Shown here: one piece after another, positions 1-7,195 of the stretch | Position numbering within the stretch: position 1 is the first letter of the stretch | Layout: the number at the start of each line of letters is the position of its first letter | DNA from: an uncultured Lachnospiraceae bacterium | GTDB taxonomy: Bacteria > Bacillota > Clostridia > Lachnospirales > Lachnospiraceae | DNA: 8,899 nucleotides | Direction of reading: 5' to 3' | Assembly: GCA_937916415.1 (NCBI GenBank) | Contig: CALGGH010000241.1 | Span: forward strand, 1-8,899 | Notes under the pieces: generated by a model | The model's database searches: none | Seen by the model: only the letters and a program-made list of their open reading frames with translations | Told to the model about the DNA's origin: nothing | Program-made: the position numbers and the translations under genes

Positions 1-30
1 CTGGAGTTCAGACGTGTGCTCTTCCGATCT
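1..30 (+). other. Illumina TruSeq read-2 adapter remnant (non-biological)
   Basis: The first 30 bases match the 3' part of the standard Illumina TruSeq read-2 adapter, ending in the diagnostic GCTCTTCCGATCT. This is library contamination left at a contig end, not genome. Genomic sequence starts at 31, so nothing about the native upstream neighbour should be inferred from bases 1-30. Confidence 0.97.
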
Positions 31-43
31 GAATATAAAAATT

Positions 44-75
44 GGAGAGCCGCATATGTGGCTCTCTGTTTTTTT
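44..75 (+). terminator. Rho-independent terminator of an unseen upstream gene
   Basis: A perfect 7-bp inverted repeat, GAGAGCC (45-51) with GGCTCTC (60-66), is extended by a G-U and a C-G pair around an ATAT loop. A run of seven T (69-75) follows directly. This is a textbook intrinsic terminator on the plus strand. It lies 52 bases before the first start codon, so it ends the gene upstream, which is off the window. In Clostridia, Maf genes often follow flagellin genes, so a flagellin is a reasonable guess for that neighbour, but it cannot be seen. Confidence 0.88.
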
Positions 76-127
76 ATATGCTATACTTTAAAATACTTGA
101 TATAGTCATAAAATGGAGTAATAGCAA

Positions 128-2254
128 ATGGATGAAACCTATCGTGAAGTGTTTGATAACGCGATGATATATGAAAATCTCAGGGAGCTGTCGCGGCTTT
201 ATGCAATGACGGACAAGCATGGGGTCATACCGCTATGGAACAAGACGATATCTGATCTCACGGAATTGTGTAATAATCTTAAGACAGACAGTCCGCAGCT
301 TGCCAAAGAAATTATGGGCATTGCATCCGAGATCAGGGATGAATTCGACAATGACGGATATGTTCAATATTTGATCGAAGCCTCGTTGATCCCTCGGATA
401 CAGAGCTTTCTGATAAAGTATGCTGAAATAAATGTGGATGATGGATATTGGAACATCCTGGGTACACCATCAGGATTTGTAACGATTAAACGGATTAAAG
501 ATGGTAAGTATGTTCACTCGGCGTTTGATCCGATGCGGGAAGCTGGATTGCTCGCGGACCAACTGTATGAGATTGGGTTGAGAGATTATCATATATTTGG
601 ATGCGGATTGGGGTATTTGCCGTATCAGCTATGGAAAGCATCAAGGGGATCCATGAATATACATGTATATGAGCTGGAGAATGACGGAGTTGAATACTCG
701 CGTCTTTTTGGACCACTGGATTTGATACCCCAGGATAAATTAGATCTTCAGGTATTTGATGATGTTGAAACCATTACAAATGCGTATTTGCAAATTATAA
801 ACGGAAAGGATAAGTACAACGCCTTTCCCGGCGAATTGTTTCAGGAAAGAGTTCGAAGCGTCTATGGAGAATCTTTAGATTCATGGTTTGCTCAATACAG
901 AACCAACATTGTCTCCAGGAAGATTTGGGGAATTAATCAATCATTTAATGCAGAAGTGATGGATAAAATACATCTGGATCTGCCGGCGTATGATTATGGA
1001 CCGGAATGGTTTGTTCTGGCTGCGGGTCCGTCCTTTGATGATAATCTTGAATTTATTCGCGCCAGTATTGGAAATAGAACTTTCATAGCAGTAAGTACCC
1101 TAATTCCCAAACTGGAAAAAGAGGGAATAATTCCTGACCTGATAATTGTCTGTGATCCTTATGAATCCATTATGCCTCATGTTAGGGGCCATGAAAAGTT
1201 TACCGAAAACATTCCTCTAATCGCACATAAGCAGACATATTGGGAGTTCGCTCGCCTGTATAGAGGCCCGGTGTACAGGATGGCGGAGGCGGGTGATGAA
1301 CCGAATGCGACAAACGAGGAGGCAAAATACCCTGAATGGCATGGAGGAGGCACTGTTACAAGCATGGCTGTAGAGGCTGCCTGTCTCATGGGGGCAAAAA
1401 AGGTATATGTTATAGGCATGGATCTGGCATATCCGGGGGGAGTCAGATACTCGGGCGGAGTTAGTGTTCAGAATGATCCGGAAATGTCAGAGTTGCCATT
1501 TGCCAGGTCAAATGACGGAAGCATGGTGGCTACGGCACATAATTTCCTGTTTTATGCCGAGCAGATGAAGGATCAGGCATATTTTCGTTCGAACGTTGAA
1601 ATCTGGAACTTATCAAAACACGGCTTGTATATTCCCGGCCTTCGAACCGGCAAGTGGTGGGAGGAAGGAATAACCGACGAGACTGATCCTAAAGTATGGA
1701 TTGATAATTTGCTTAACGATGATTTCCTAAACTGGCGAGAAAAGCATTATCTGCTTCGTCAGCTGGTTGATCGTAGTGATTGTGTTTTGAATGACGACTT
1801 GTGCAACGAAGCTAAGCCACTGCTGGAGGAATTGCTAAAGTGCCTTGAGGATGAGCTCGGGTCACGGGACAGTATCTGCTTTTCAAAAGGAAGTGATCTT
1901 AAGGTTCTTGTTGCGTCTTCTCTTGACGTACAAGACAGATTTGGCGCATTAAAGCATATAGATTCACAGAGAGATAAGAAGAAGGCTATTCTTATCATCG
2001 ATACTAATGAGAGACTTGGGGGAGACAGGGTCTATATTAAAAATGAACTTATTTCGACGAAGTCAAGCATTAGTATTGAGAACAATATAGGTACGTACAA
2101 AGGGATTCAATATGCATATTATCGGATTGATACCCTGGCGTGCAATGTCAATCAGATTAATGATATTATACGTATTTTACGGGAACAGGGAGGGATAGAA
2201 ATTGTACATTGTGATCCATTCAGTCTGTTTTCGCATTTTTTAATACAAATGTAG
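128..2254 (+). CDS. Maf-type motility-associated glycosyltransferase (DUF115)
   Basis: A 708-residue cytoplasmic protein of the Maf (motility-associated factor) family, which in studied bacteria transfers nonulosonic-acid-type sugars to Ser/Thr of flagellin. Residues about 100-230 form the Maf N-terminal region with a Rossmann-like glycine stretch (HIFGCGLGYL, 155-164). The DUF115 core begins at 292 with the family signature AGPS (299-302). It continues through IIVCDP (Asp343), the glycine-rich GGGTVTS (406-412) and GMDLAYPGG (430-438), a sialyltransferase-like arrangement. Residues after about 550 match no domain I recognise. The length is normal for the family. The ATG is supported by GGAG at 115-118, 9 bases upstream. 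There is no signal peptide or membrane segment. It heads a glycosyltransferase operon, 15 bases ahead of the next gene. The family call is firm; flagellin as acceptor is inferred because no flagellar gene is visible. Confidence 0.9.
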   Translation: MDETYREVFDNAMIYENLRELSRLYAMTDKHGVIPLWNKTISDLTELCNNLKTDSPQLAKEIMGIASEIRDEFDNDGYVQYLIEASLIPRIQSFLIKYAEINVDDGYWNILGTPSGFVTIKRIKDGKYVHSAFDPMREAGLLADQLYEIGLRDYHIFGCGLGYLPYQLWKASRGSMNIHVYELENDGVEYSRLFGPLDLIPQDKLDLQVFDDVETITNAYLQIINGKDKYNAFPGELFQERVRSVYGESLDSWFAQYRTNIVSRKIWGINQSFNAEVMDKIHLDLPAYDYGPEWFVLAAGPSFDDNLEFIRASIGNRTFIAVSTLIPKLEKEGIIPDLIIVCDPYESIMPHVRGHEKFTENIPLIAHKQTYWEFARLYRGPVYRMAEAGDEPNATNEEAKYPEWHGGGTVTSMAVEAACLMGAKKVYVIGMDLAYPGGVRYSGGVSVQNDPEMSELPFARSNDGSMVATAHNFLFYAEQMKDQAYFRSNVEIWNLSKHGLYIPGLRTGKWWEEGITDETDPKVWIDNLLNDDFLNWREKHYLLRQLVDRSDCVLNDDLCNEAKPLLEELLKCLEDELGSRDSICFSKGSDLKVLVASSLDVQDRFGALKHIDSQRDKKKAILIIDTNERLGGDRVYIKNELISTKSSISIENNIGTYKGIQYAYYRIDTLACNVNQINDIIRILREQGGIEIVHCDPFSLFSHFLIQM

Positions 2255-2259
2255 GATGC

Positions 2260-2264
2260 GGAGG
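2260..2264 (+). promoter_or_regulatory. Ribosome binding site of the GT-B gene
   Basis: A consensus GGAGG lies 5 bases before the ATG at 2270, just after the stop codon of the Maf gene (2252-2254). This fixes the start of the GT-B gene and shows efficient independent initiation within the operon. Confidence 0.7.
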
Positions 2265-2269
2265 TCCAA

Positions 2270-3826
2270 ATGCTAACAATCGATGAGTTGACAAAAACAA
2301 TACAACGATTTGCAAATAATGGGATATCTGCGGTAGAACTTGATGAAGCCTTTTTGAGTTACCTGGATAATAATGAGGAATACAGGTCAAAGAATGCCTG
2401 CACTCTGACACAATGGTTTGAGGGGGATTTATCCGGTCTGCTGCTGCCAAAATTTCCATATTATTATTTGTCGGCATATATGAAACTTACAGATAAGATC
2501 GATCTGATGGAGAGAATCGTCAGGTTATGCGTTTCGGATGGAAGTATTTCAAAAGAAAATAAATTATATATTTACAATCAGATCGTATCGTATAAGTTTT
2601 TTTACAAAAGGTATGACAATGATAGAGTTCGTGATTTGCTGGATGAGTTGTATGAGAATATTTATAAGAAGTATTTGAATGTAACGACTGATTTGACTGG
2701 TCATATTGCGGCAAGAGACAGAAATGAGGATCTGATCATTATCTTTATAGCTCAGGTTCTGGGCCTGGAGCATGGCCCAACCAAGACGCTGTTTGATCGT
2801 GCCTACATTCTTCAAAAAAAAATGAATAAAAGAGTATTTATAGTAAATACCGGTGATGTAGTTCCACAGGGAAACAGCGTTCCATGGTTTGCGGCTATGG
2901 GGGCAAATTATGTGGATGGATATCAGGAAGTTGATTCCGTGACATATAAAGATGAACAGTTTGCTTTTTTTCAGTGCCCTCCGGAAATGCCTGATATTTC
3001 AATCATCCGCGAGATCATGACTATAGTTCGTGAGGAAAAGCCCTGGTTTATCCTGTCGCTTGGATCAGCCAACATTACAGCGGATCTGTGTGCACGGATT
3101 GTTCCCACGCTTACCGTAAATCTGGGTTTCTCGGAGCTTGCAGAGACCAGAAGCCAGTTTCAGGCTGTTGGGAGGGCACTTTCAGATTCGGATGTCAAAT
3201 GGATGAGGAAGCATTCGATGCCGATGGATCACTATATTGAAAGCCTGTTCACGTTTACGCTGAAACCCCAGACAGAACATCTGACCAGGGAACAGCTTGG
3301 GATAAAACCGGACGTAACGGTTTGCATAGTGATCGGCGGTCGATTGTTTGCAGAGATTGATGATGATTTTATCAGGCTTGCATTAAGACTGGGGCATGTC
3401 GGAATCCATGTAGCCTTTGCCGGAGTTTTTGATAACTATGACAGCTTTGCAGAACACTATCCGGAATTAAGAAATACAACTTATAATCTTGGATTTCAGA
3501 CTGACATACTGGCTGTTTGCGAGTGTTGTGATATATATGTAAATCCTCGCAGGGCTGGTGGGGGGACTTCTGTAGTCGAGGCGATGTATAAGGGATTGCC
3601 GGCGCTGACCCCGAATTATGGCGACGTGGCCAAAAGCGCCGGAGAGGATTTTTGTGTGGATGATTATGATGACATGTATGAACAAATAATCCGATTATCA
3701 AATGATCGTGAGTATTATAATGTAATGAGCGAGAAATCGTTAAACAGGGCTAAAGTCGTAATGGATAGTGAAACAGAGTTTACGCGAATAATAAATGAGA
3801 TGACTTCGAGAGAAAGTTTTTTTTGA
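2270..3826 (+). CDS. GT-B fold glycosyltransferase (GT4-like C-terminal domain)
   Basis: A 518-residue soluble protein. Residues 1 to about 150 are mostly helical with no recognised domain. A GT-B N-terminal Rossmann half seems to begin at KRVFIV (187-192). The C-terminal nucleotide-sugar-binding half starts near VIGGR (354-358) and carries a glycine-rich donor loop, RRAGGGTSVVEAM (427-439), with Glu437 in the position of the conserved GT4-type donor-ribose glutamate. Donor and acceptor cannot be read from the sequence. A GGAGG site (2260-2264) sits 5 bases before the ATG. An A9 tract (2814-2822) lies between the helical and GT-B parts, and a T8 tract (3817-3824) runs into the stop codon; both are possible slippage sites. 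Its place between maf and licD suggests it acts on the same glycan. The GT-B call is good; the exact CAZy family is uncertain. Confidence 0.82.
   Translation: MLTIDELTKTIQRFANNGISAVELDEAFLSYLDNNEEYRSKNACTLTQWFEGDLSGLLLPKFPYYYLSAYMKLTDKIDLMERIVRLCVSDGSISKENKLYIYNQIVSYKFFYKRYDNDRVRDLLDELYENIYKKYLNVTTDLTGHIAARDRNEDLIIIFIAQVLGLEHGPTKTLFDRAYILQKKMNKRVFIVNTGDVVPQGNSVPWFAAMGANYVDGYQEVDSVTYKDEQFAFFQCPPEMPDISIIREIMTIVREEKPWFILSLGSANITADLCARIVPTLTVNLGFSELAETRSQFQAVGRALSDSDVKWMRKHSMPMDHYIESLFTFTLKPQTEHLTREQLGIKPDVTVCIVIGGRLFAEIDDDFIRLALRLGHVGIHVAFAGVFDNYDSFAEHYPELRNTTYNLGFQTDILAVCECCDIYVNPRRAGGGTSVVEAMYKGLPALTPNYGDVAKSAGEDFCVDDYDDMYEQIIRLSNDREYYNVMSEKSLNRAKVVMDSETEFTRIINEMTSRESFF
2814..2822 (+). repeat. 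A9 homopolymer inside the GT-B gene, candidate on/off slippage tract
   Basis: Nine consecutive A encode part of Gln-Lys-Lys-Met at residues 182-185. If the tract became A8, the next codon would be TGA. If it became A10, the reading would be AAT GAA TAA. Either change ends the protein at about 184-186 residues, before the GT-B fold. The tract and its frame consequences are read directly from the sequence; biological switching is inference. Confidence 0.6.
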
Positions 3827-3850
3827 CAGTAGATCAGAATGTCGTTACAC

Positions 3851-3854
3851 GGAG
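3851..3854 (+). promoter_or_regulatory. Ribosome binding site that decides the licD-like start
   Basis: GGAG lies 5 bases before the ATG at 3860. The upstream in-frame ATG at 3839 is preceded by GACAGTAGATCAG, with no Shine-Dalgarno-like purine run at suitable distance. The 3860 start is therefore preferred. Confidence 0.55.
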
Positions 3855-3859
3855 TGTGC

Positions 3860-5206
3860 ATGAGATGTCACGAATTGATGAATGAACTAAAGCTTGATCC
3901 GGGATACTATAAGAGTGAGGTTCGCGAAGGCTTTCGCATAGCCGAAATGACCAAGAGATACTGGGCGGTTCAGATGAAGGTACTCTCAGAAATTGACCGT
4001 GTCTGCAGAAATCACGGGCTAAAATGGTTTGCAGATTTTGGAACATTACTGGGAACAGTCCGGCATGGTGGATTCATCCCCTGGGATGATGATATTGACA
4101 TAGTCATGCTCAGATCGGATTATGAAGTTTTTCTGGACTATGCGGTTAAGGAACTTCCTGAGTCATATGTAGTACTTGACGTCAGACTTAATTCGGACTA
4201 TGACGATCAGAATGGCCGAGTTGTAAACAGTCATCAGATCGGATTCAGTCCGGAATATCTGGAGCATTTTTGCGGATGCCCGTATACGGCCGGGATAGAC
4301 ATATATTTACTGGATTCGGTGTACGAAGATCCTGATATGGAACGAAGCAGATGTGAAAGGGCTGTTAAGGTCAGAACCTTGCGAGGATTAGTCGCAGAAA
4401 ACTTGCCTGAAAAGGATGAGGAACGTCTGAGACTCATAAGTGAGGTTGAATCTGAAAATAACGTAAAACTTCCGCAAGTAAATGGACTGCTCCATTTTTT
4501 GGATGTGCTGATCAGAAACATATATGCTGAATGTGATGACGATAATTCGAAGAAAATTGCATATATGCCCGGGTGGATATGGTCATGCGCGTCGTACGGT
4601 TATAGCCGTGAGTGGTATGGGAATCAGACATATCTTCCTTTTGAAAAAATGGAGATGCCCGTGCCCTCCAACTACAAAGAAGTGCTGAAAGTTGAGTATG
4701 GCAACTACATGGAAATTAAAAGGGGCGCCGGAGCTACCCATCCATATCCGGTATATGTAGTACAACAAAAGATATTGTTGGATTATCTGGCAGATCGACA
4801 TGAAGATCGCCTGATCGGATACATTAACGCTATTTCTGACAAGCGAATGGAGCATGGTTCTCAGTGCAAAGAAATCCTGGGAGCGTGCGGACAGGCAATA
4901 AACCTTATCGGGAAGCTTTCGCCTAACGACACGGCATCTATGAAGGCCCTGCTGCAGAGCATTGGAAATCTTATGGATAATCTCACGGCCATGCTGACAG
5001 CTGATTATGATGAATCAACGAAGGCAAATAAGCTGACCCTGTGGTTCAAGGGTGAACTGATCGACCTGGATCACGGTTTGGGAAGCATAGATAGTACGCT
5101 GCTTTCAAGTCGTTTAGGAAGGATCGGCGAGAAGATGGATGATCTTTCGAACTCCGTTAATGAACTATACTATGGAGTGGATCCGATTGACTTAGGTGAC
5201 ATTTGA
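3860..5206 (+). CDS. LicD-family phosphotransferase-like protein with helical C-terminal extension
   Basis: LicD/fukutin-type proteins have a nucleotidyltransferase fold and transfer phospho-substituents, such as phosphocholine, onto glycans. The signature is clear: GTLLGTVRHGGFIPWDDDIDI, with GTLLG at residues 61-65 and the metal-binding Asp cluster D76-D78 and D80. Residues about 336-448 are an added, mostly helical tail not needed for the LicD fold. An ATG at 3839 is also in frame and would add 7 residues, but has no ribosome binding site; the ATG at 3860 has GGAG (3851-3854) 5 bases upstream, so I chose it (448 aa). The next gene starts inside its stop codon. No licABC choline genes are visible, so the group transferred is unknown. 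No signal peptide or membrane segment is seen. Confidence 0.87.
   Translation: MRCHELMNELKLDPGYYKSEVREGFRIAEMTKRYWAVQMKVLSEIDRVCRNHGLKWFADFGTLLGTVRHGGFIPWDDDIDIVMLRSDYEVFLDYAVKELPESYVVLDVRLNSDYDDQNGRVVNSHQIGFSPEYLEHFCGCPYTAGIDIYLLDSVYEDPDMERSRCERAVKVRTLRGLVAENLPEKDEERLRLISEVESENNVKLPQVNGLLHFLDVLIRNIYAECDDDNSKKIAYMPGWIWSCASYGYSREWYGNQTYLPFEKMEMPVPSNYKEVLKVEYGNYMEIKRGAGATHPYPVYVVQQKILLDYLADRHEDRLIGYINAISDKRMEHGSQCKEILGACGQAINLIGKLSPNDTASMKALLQSIGNLMDNLTAMLTADYDESTKANKLTLWFKGELIDLDHGLGSIDSTLLSSRLGRIGEKMDDLSNSVNELYYGVDPIDLGDI
5194..5206 (+). promoter_or_regulatory. Translational coupling junction with TTG start
   Basis: AGGTG (5194-5198) precedes a TTG codon at 5203, and the licD stop TGA occupies 5204-5206, giving a 4-base TTGA overlap. 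This suggests the Caps_synth gene is translated by terminating licD ribosomes, keeping the two products in step. The competing ATG at 5242 has no good Shine-Dalgarno match. Confidence 0.5.
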
Positions 5207-6846
5207 GAAACGACTTTATCTTAAATGGATTAATTAGATTTATGATAAGAATTGTATCATATAATCAGGATAATGTACAGGAGTATTTGGCAGATCCGGC
5301 GTACATGCATGAGACAACAAATGACTCCTTTGGAAGAATTCTGCTGCGCTGCAATTGTGAAGATGATGATTACGTGGGAGTTCTGACCGATGGCCGTTTT
5401 TTTGTGAGAAACTCACAGCCACTGACTGGTGAGTACGTTTCGACGATATTAAAGAGTTATGACTGCATTCTTCCGTGTCCAACCGGAAAACTTGCCGACA
5501 TGGGAATGATCATAGCCAGGGGATTCGTGCTTAGGACTCTGCGTGATAGTCTGTCAAATGTTGATTTGGATGATACGGTTGCAGTATCGGATGCATTGAT
5601 TCGACTGATTCGGGAGAAATCCTATAAGGTTAAGAGTGAGAACATATCCAAAGAGAGTCCGGAACTATGGAACATAGGGAACCACAGAATTGAAGTTCTT
5701 CAGGGCTATGTTGATGCGGTACTTGGAGAGTATATTGAGCTTCGCAAACGGACGGGATTTGCTGAGGGATTCGCTGAGGCCAATCCGTACATGGGCGATT
5801 TTGAAGGCAGGATCCCTGTGTGGATATGCTGGTGGCAGGGATTTGAATCGGCTCCGGAGTTAGTACGAGCATGTGTGGATTCAGTGCAGAGAAACCTTCC
5901 TGATTCAGCTAAACTGATAGTGATCACGTATGATAATTGTCATGAATATATTACGCTTACCGATGCGGTTAGGGACAGATTTGAAAGAGGCATCATCACT
6001 CCAACGCATCTGTCAGACATACTCAGGGCGGAATTGCTTTACCGGTATGGAGGCATGTGGATAGATGCAACCTACTATGTGTCACGTCCGATTACTGAGG
6101 AGTTTCTTGGACAGGATTTGTATTCACTGAGATTCATTCCTCCTTTGTGGGGCATGGACATCCAGAGGGGAAGATGGACGTTGTCGCTGCTGGTGGCCCG
6201 CAAGGGACATCCTGCCATGCAGTTTCTGATGGAAGGTTTGTGGCTGTATTGGGAGAATTCCACGGAACTGGTCGATTATTTTTTGGTGGATTACGTGTGC
6301 GATGCCGGATACAGGCACATTGATACGATCAGGACGGCATTCGACATTATAGAGCCGGCATCCCCTGCGGTATATGACTTACAGTTGGAATTAAATCAAA
6401 GGATATCACCTACGGATATAGTGAGTCTAAGATCGAAATCAGGATTTTATAAGATTAACAGGCGAAATGAGTATGTCAAAGAGACACAACATGGGTTTGA
6501 TACGTTTTATGGTCATATAGTTGATGATGGGTGCGGGGAGGCAACTGTTAATAAATCTATTCAGATCAAGTGTGATACGGAATCAGAATTGATACGGGTG
6601 ATTCGTGAAGTTAATCCATATGACATAATTGATGTTGATGGATATTTTGAAGAAACGGATTGGATATCCAGAGGATTATTGGATGATCTGATACTTCATG
6701 ATCTGAAAATACTAAAATCATTAGATAATTCAAATGGTTTTGGGAAAATAAGAAGTATATATGATGATGGCTACACGGATATAGAGTTGGATAGATATCC
6801 GATAATGATTATTTTTCAAAATAGGTATTCGTTATTTTGTTGTTAA
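5203..6846 (+). CDS. Capsular-polysaccharide-synthesis-type glycosyltransferase (Caps_synth/GT32-like)
   Basis: A 547-residue protein whose central part is a GT-A-type sugar transferase. IPVWICWWQG (204-213) is the usual opening strand. THLSDILRAELLYRYGGMWIDATYY (268-292) holds the conserved Ser-Asp-Ile-Leu-Arg helix and the D-x-T metal/donor motif (Asp288), as in the capsular polysaccharide synthesis family. Residues 1 to about 190 are an unassigned N-terminal region. The stretch from about 447 to the end is markedly AT-rich and matches nothing I recognise; it may be a foreign tail. The chosen TTG start overlaps the licD stop in TTGA and has AGGTG 4 bases upstream, which fits translational coupling. 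The ATG at 5242 (534 aa) is an alternative with a poorer site. Donor and acceptor are unknown; presumably it extends the same glycan as its neighbours. Confidence 0.82.
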   Translation: MRNDFILNGLIRFMIRIVSYNQDNVQEYLADPAYMHETTNDSFGRILLRCNCEDDDYVGVLTDGRFFVRNSQPLTGEYVSTILKSYDCILPCPTGKLADMGMIIARGFVLRTLRDSLSNVDLDDTVAVSDALIRLIREKSYKVKSENISKESPELWNIGNHRIEVLQGYVDAVLGEYIELRKRTGFAEGFAEANPYMGDFEGRIPVWICWWQGFESAPELVRACVDSVQRNLPDSAKLIVITYDNCHEYITLTDAVRDRFERGIITPTHLSDILRAELLYRYGGMWIDATYYVSRPITEEFLGQDLYSLRFIPPLWGMDIQRGRWTLSLLVARKGHPAMQFLMEGLWLYWENSTELVDYFLVDYVCDAGYRHIDTIRTAFDIIEPASPAVYDLQLELNQRISPTDIVSLRSKSGFYKINRRNEYVKETQHGFDTFYGHIVDDGCGEATVNKSIQIKCDTESELIRVIREVNPYDIIDVDGYFEETDWISRGLLDDLILHDLKILKSLDNSNGFGKIRSIYDDGYTDIELDRYPIMIIFQNRYSLFCC

Positions 6847-7168
6847 GTATGTAGATACTTTTAATGAGAACTTGAGCATTCTGGATGATATAGGGCATAT
6901 TTGTGAAACTAATGGCATAATTCCCATTCTGGCGTTGTTTCCACATTCAGACTATTATCTTAATTGTCTGGATGGTGAATATGGAAGTGAACTGGTGGAA
7001 GTATTGAATAATATGTCCTCACCATTTCATTTTTTGGATATGAATGATTATCCTGAATTTTTTAACGATGATGATTTCAGGGATGCTGATCATGTCAGTG
7101 AGTCTGGAGCCATTAAGGCGACCAAACTGGTAGATAAATTGATATATGAAATTATGGAGAATATTTAG
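6809..7168 (+). pseudogene. SGNH/GDSL-hydrolase-like C-terminal remnant
   Basis: The frame is open from 6809 (after TGA at 6806-6808) to the stop at 7166-7168. It reads like the C-terminal third of a glycan-locus SGNH hydrolase (often O-acetyl-ester enzymes): NENLSILDDIGHICETNGIIPILALFP is a typical helix-strand pair, and DADHVSESGA near the end (codons 7088-7093 for Asp and His) is the catalytic Asp-x-x-His-type block. The nucleophile Ser and the Gly/Asn blocks are missing. The family-like reading begins upstream of the only start codon, a TTG at 6872 with no ribosome binding site (98 aa if used), and overlaps the 3' end of the previous gene in another frame. That points to a 5'-deleted or frameshifted relic. 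A sequencing frameshift joining it to the preceding gene is the alternative. An active product is unlikely. Confidence 0.55.
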
Positions 7169-7176
7169 TAATCAGC

Positions 7177-7183
7177 AAAGGAG
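7177..7183 (+). promoter_or_regulatory. Strong but distant ribosome binding site
   Basis: AAAGGAG lies 12 bases before the ATG at 7196, which is longer than the usual 5-9. No in-frame ATG, GTG or TTG lies between them, so 7196 remains the best start for the GT92-like gene. Confidence 0.5.
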
Positions 7184-7195
7184 CGTTTAGTTTTC

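Noticed and set aside
76..127. TATACT at 82-87 as a -10 promoter element for the Maf gene
   Set aside because: No acceptable -35 lies 16-18 bases upstream (the region is inside the terminator stem), and another TTGATA at 97-102 would place its -10 over the ribosome binding site. No sigma-28-like motif is seen either. A promoter is likely here but cannot be located with confidence.
1435..1440. G6 runs at 1435-1440 (Maf) and 3560-3565 (GT-B) as poly-G phase-variation tracts
   Set aside because: Six bases is short for slippage-driven switching and both encode conserved glycine motifs (YPGG and RAGGG), which explains the G-richness.
3372..3701. Minus-strand open frames across the window, the longest being 109 codons here
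   Set aside because: All lie inside strong plus-strand coding regions, have Cys/His/Ser/Pro-rich low-quality translations with no recognisable domain, and lack ribosome binding sites; they are shadows.
3792..3824. Terminator at the end of the GT-B gene (ACTT...AAGT followed by T8)
   Set aside because: The stem is only 4 A/T-rich base pairs with a 7-base loop, too weak for an intrinsic terminator; the T8 run is better treated as a coding homopolymer.
6872..7168. A functional independent 98-residue gene starting at TTG
   Set aside because: There is no Shine-Dalgarno sequence before 6872, family-like coding sequence continues upstream of it, and the SGNH nucleophile blocks are missing. It is listed as a remnant instead.
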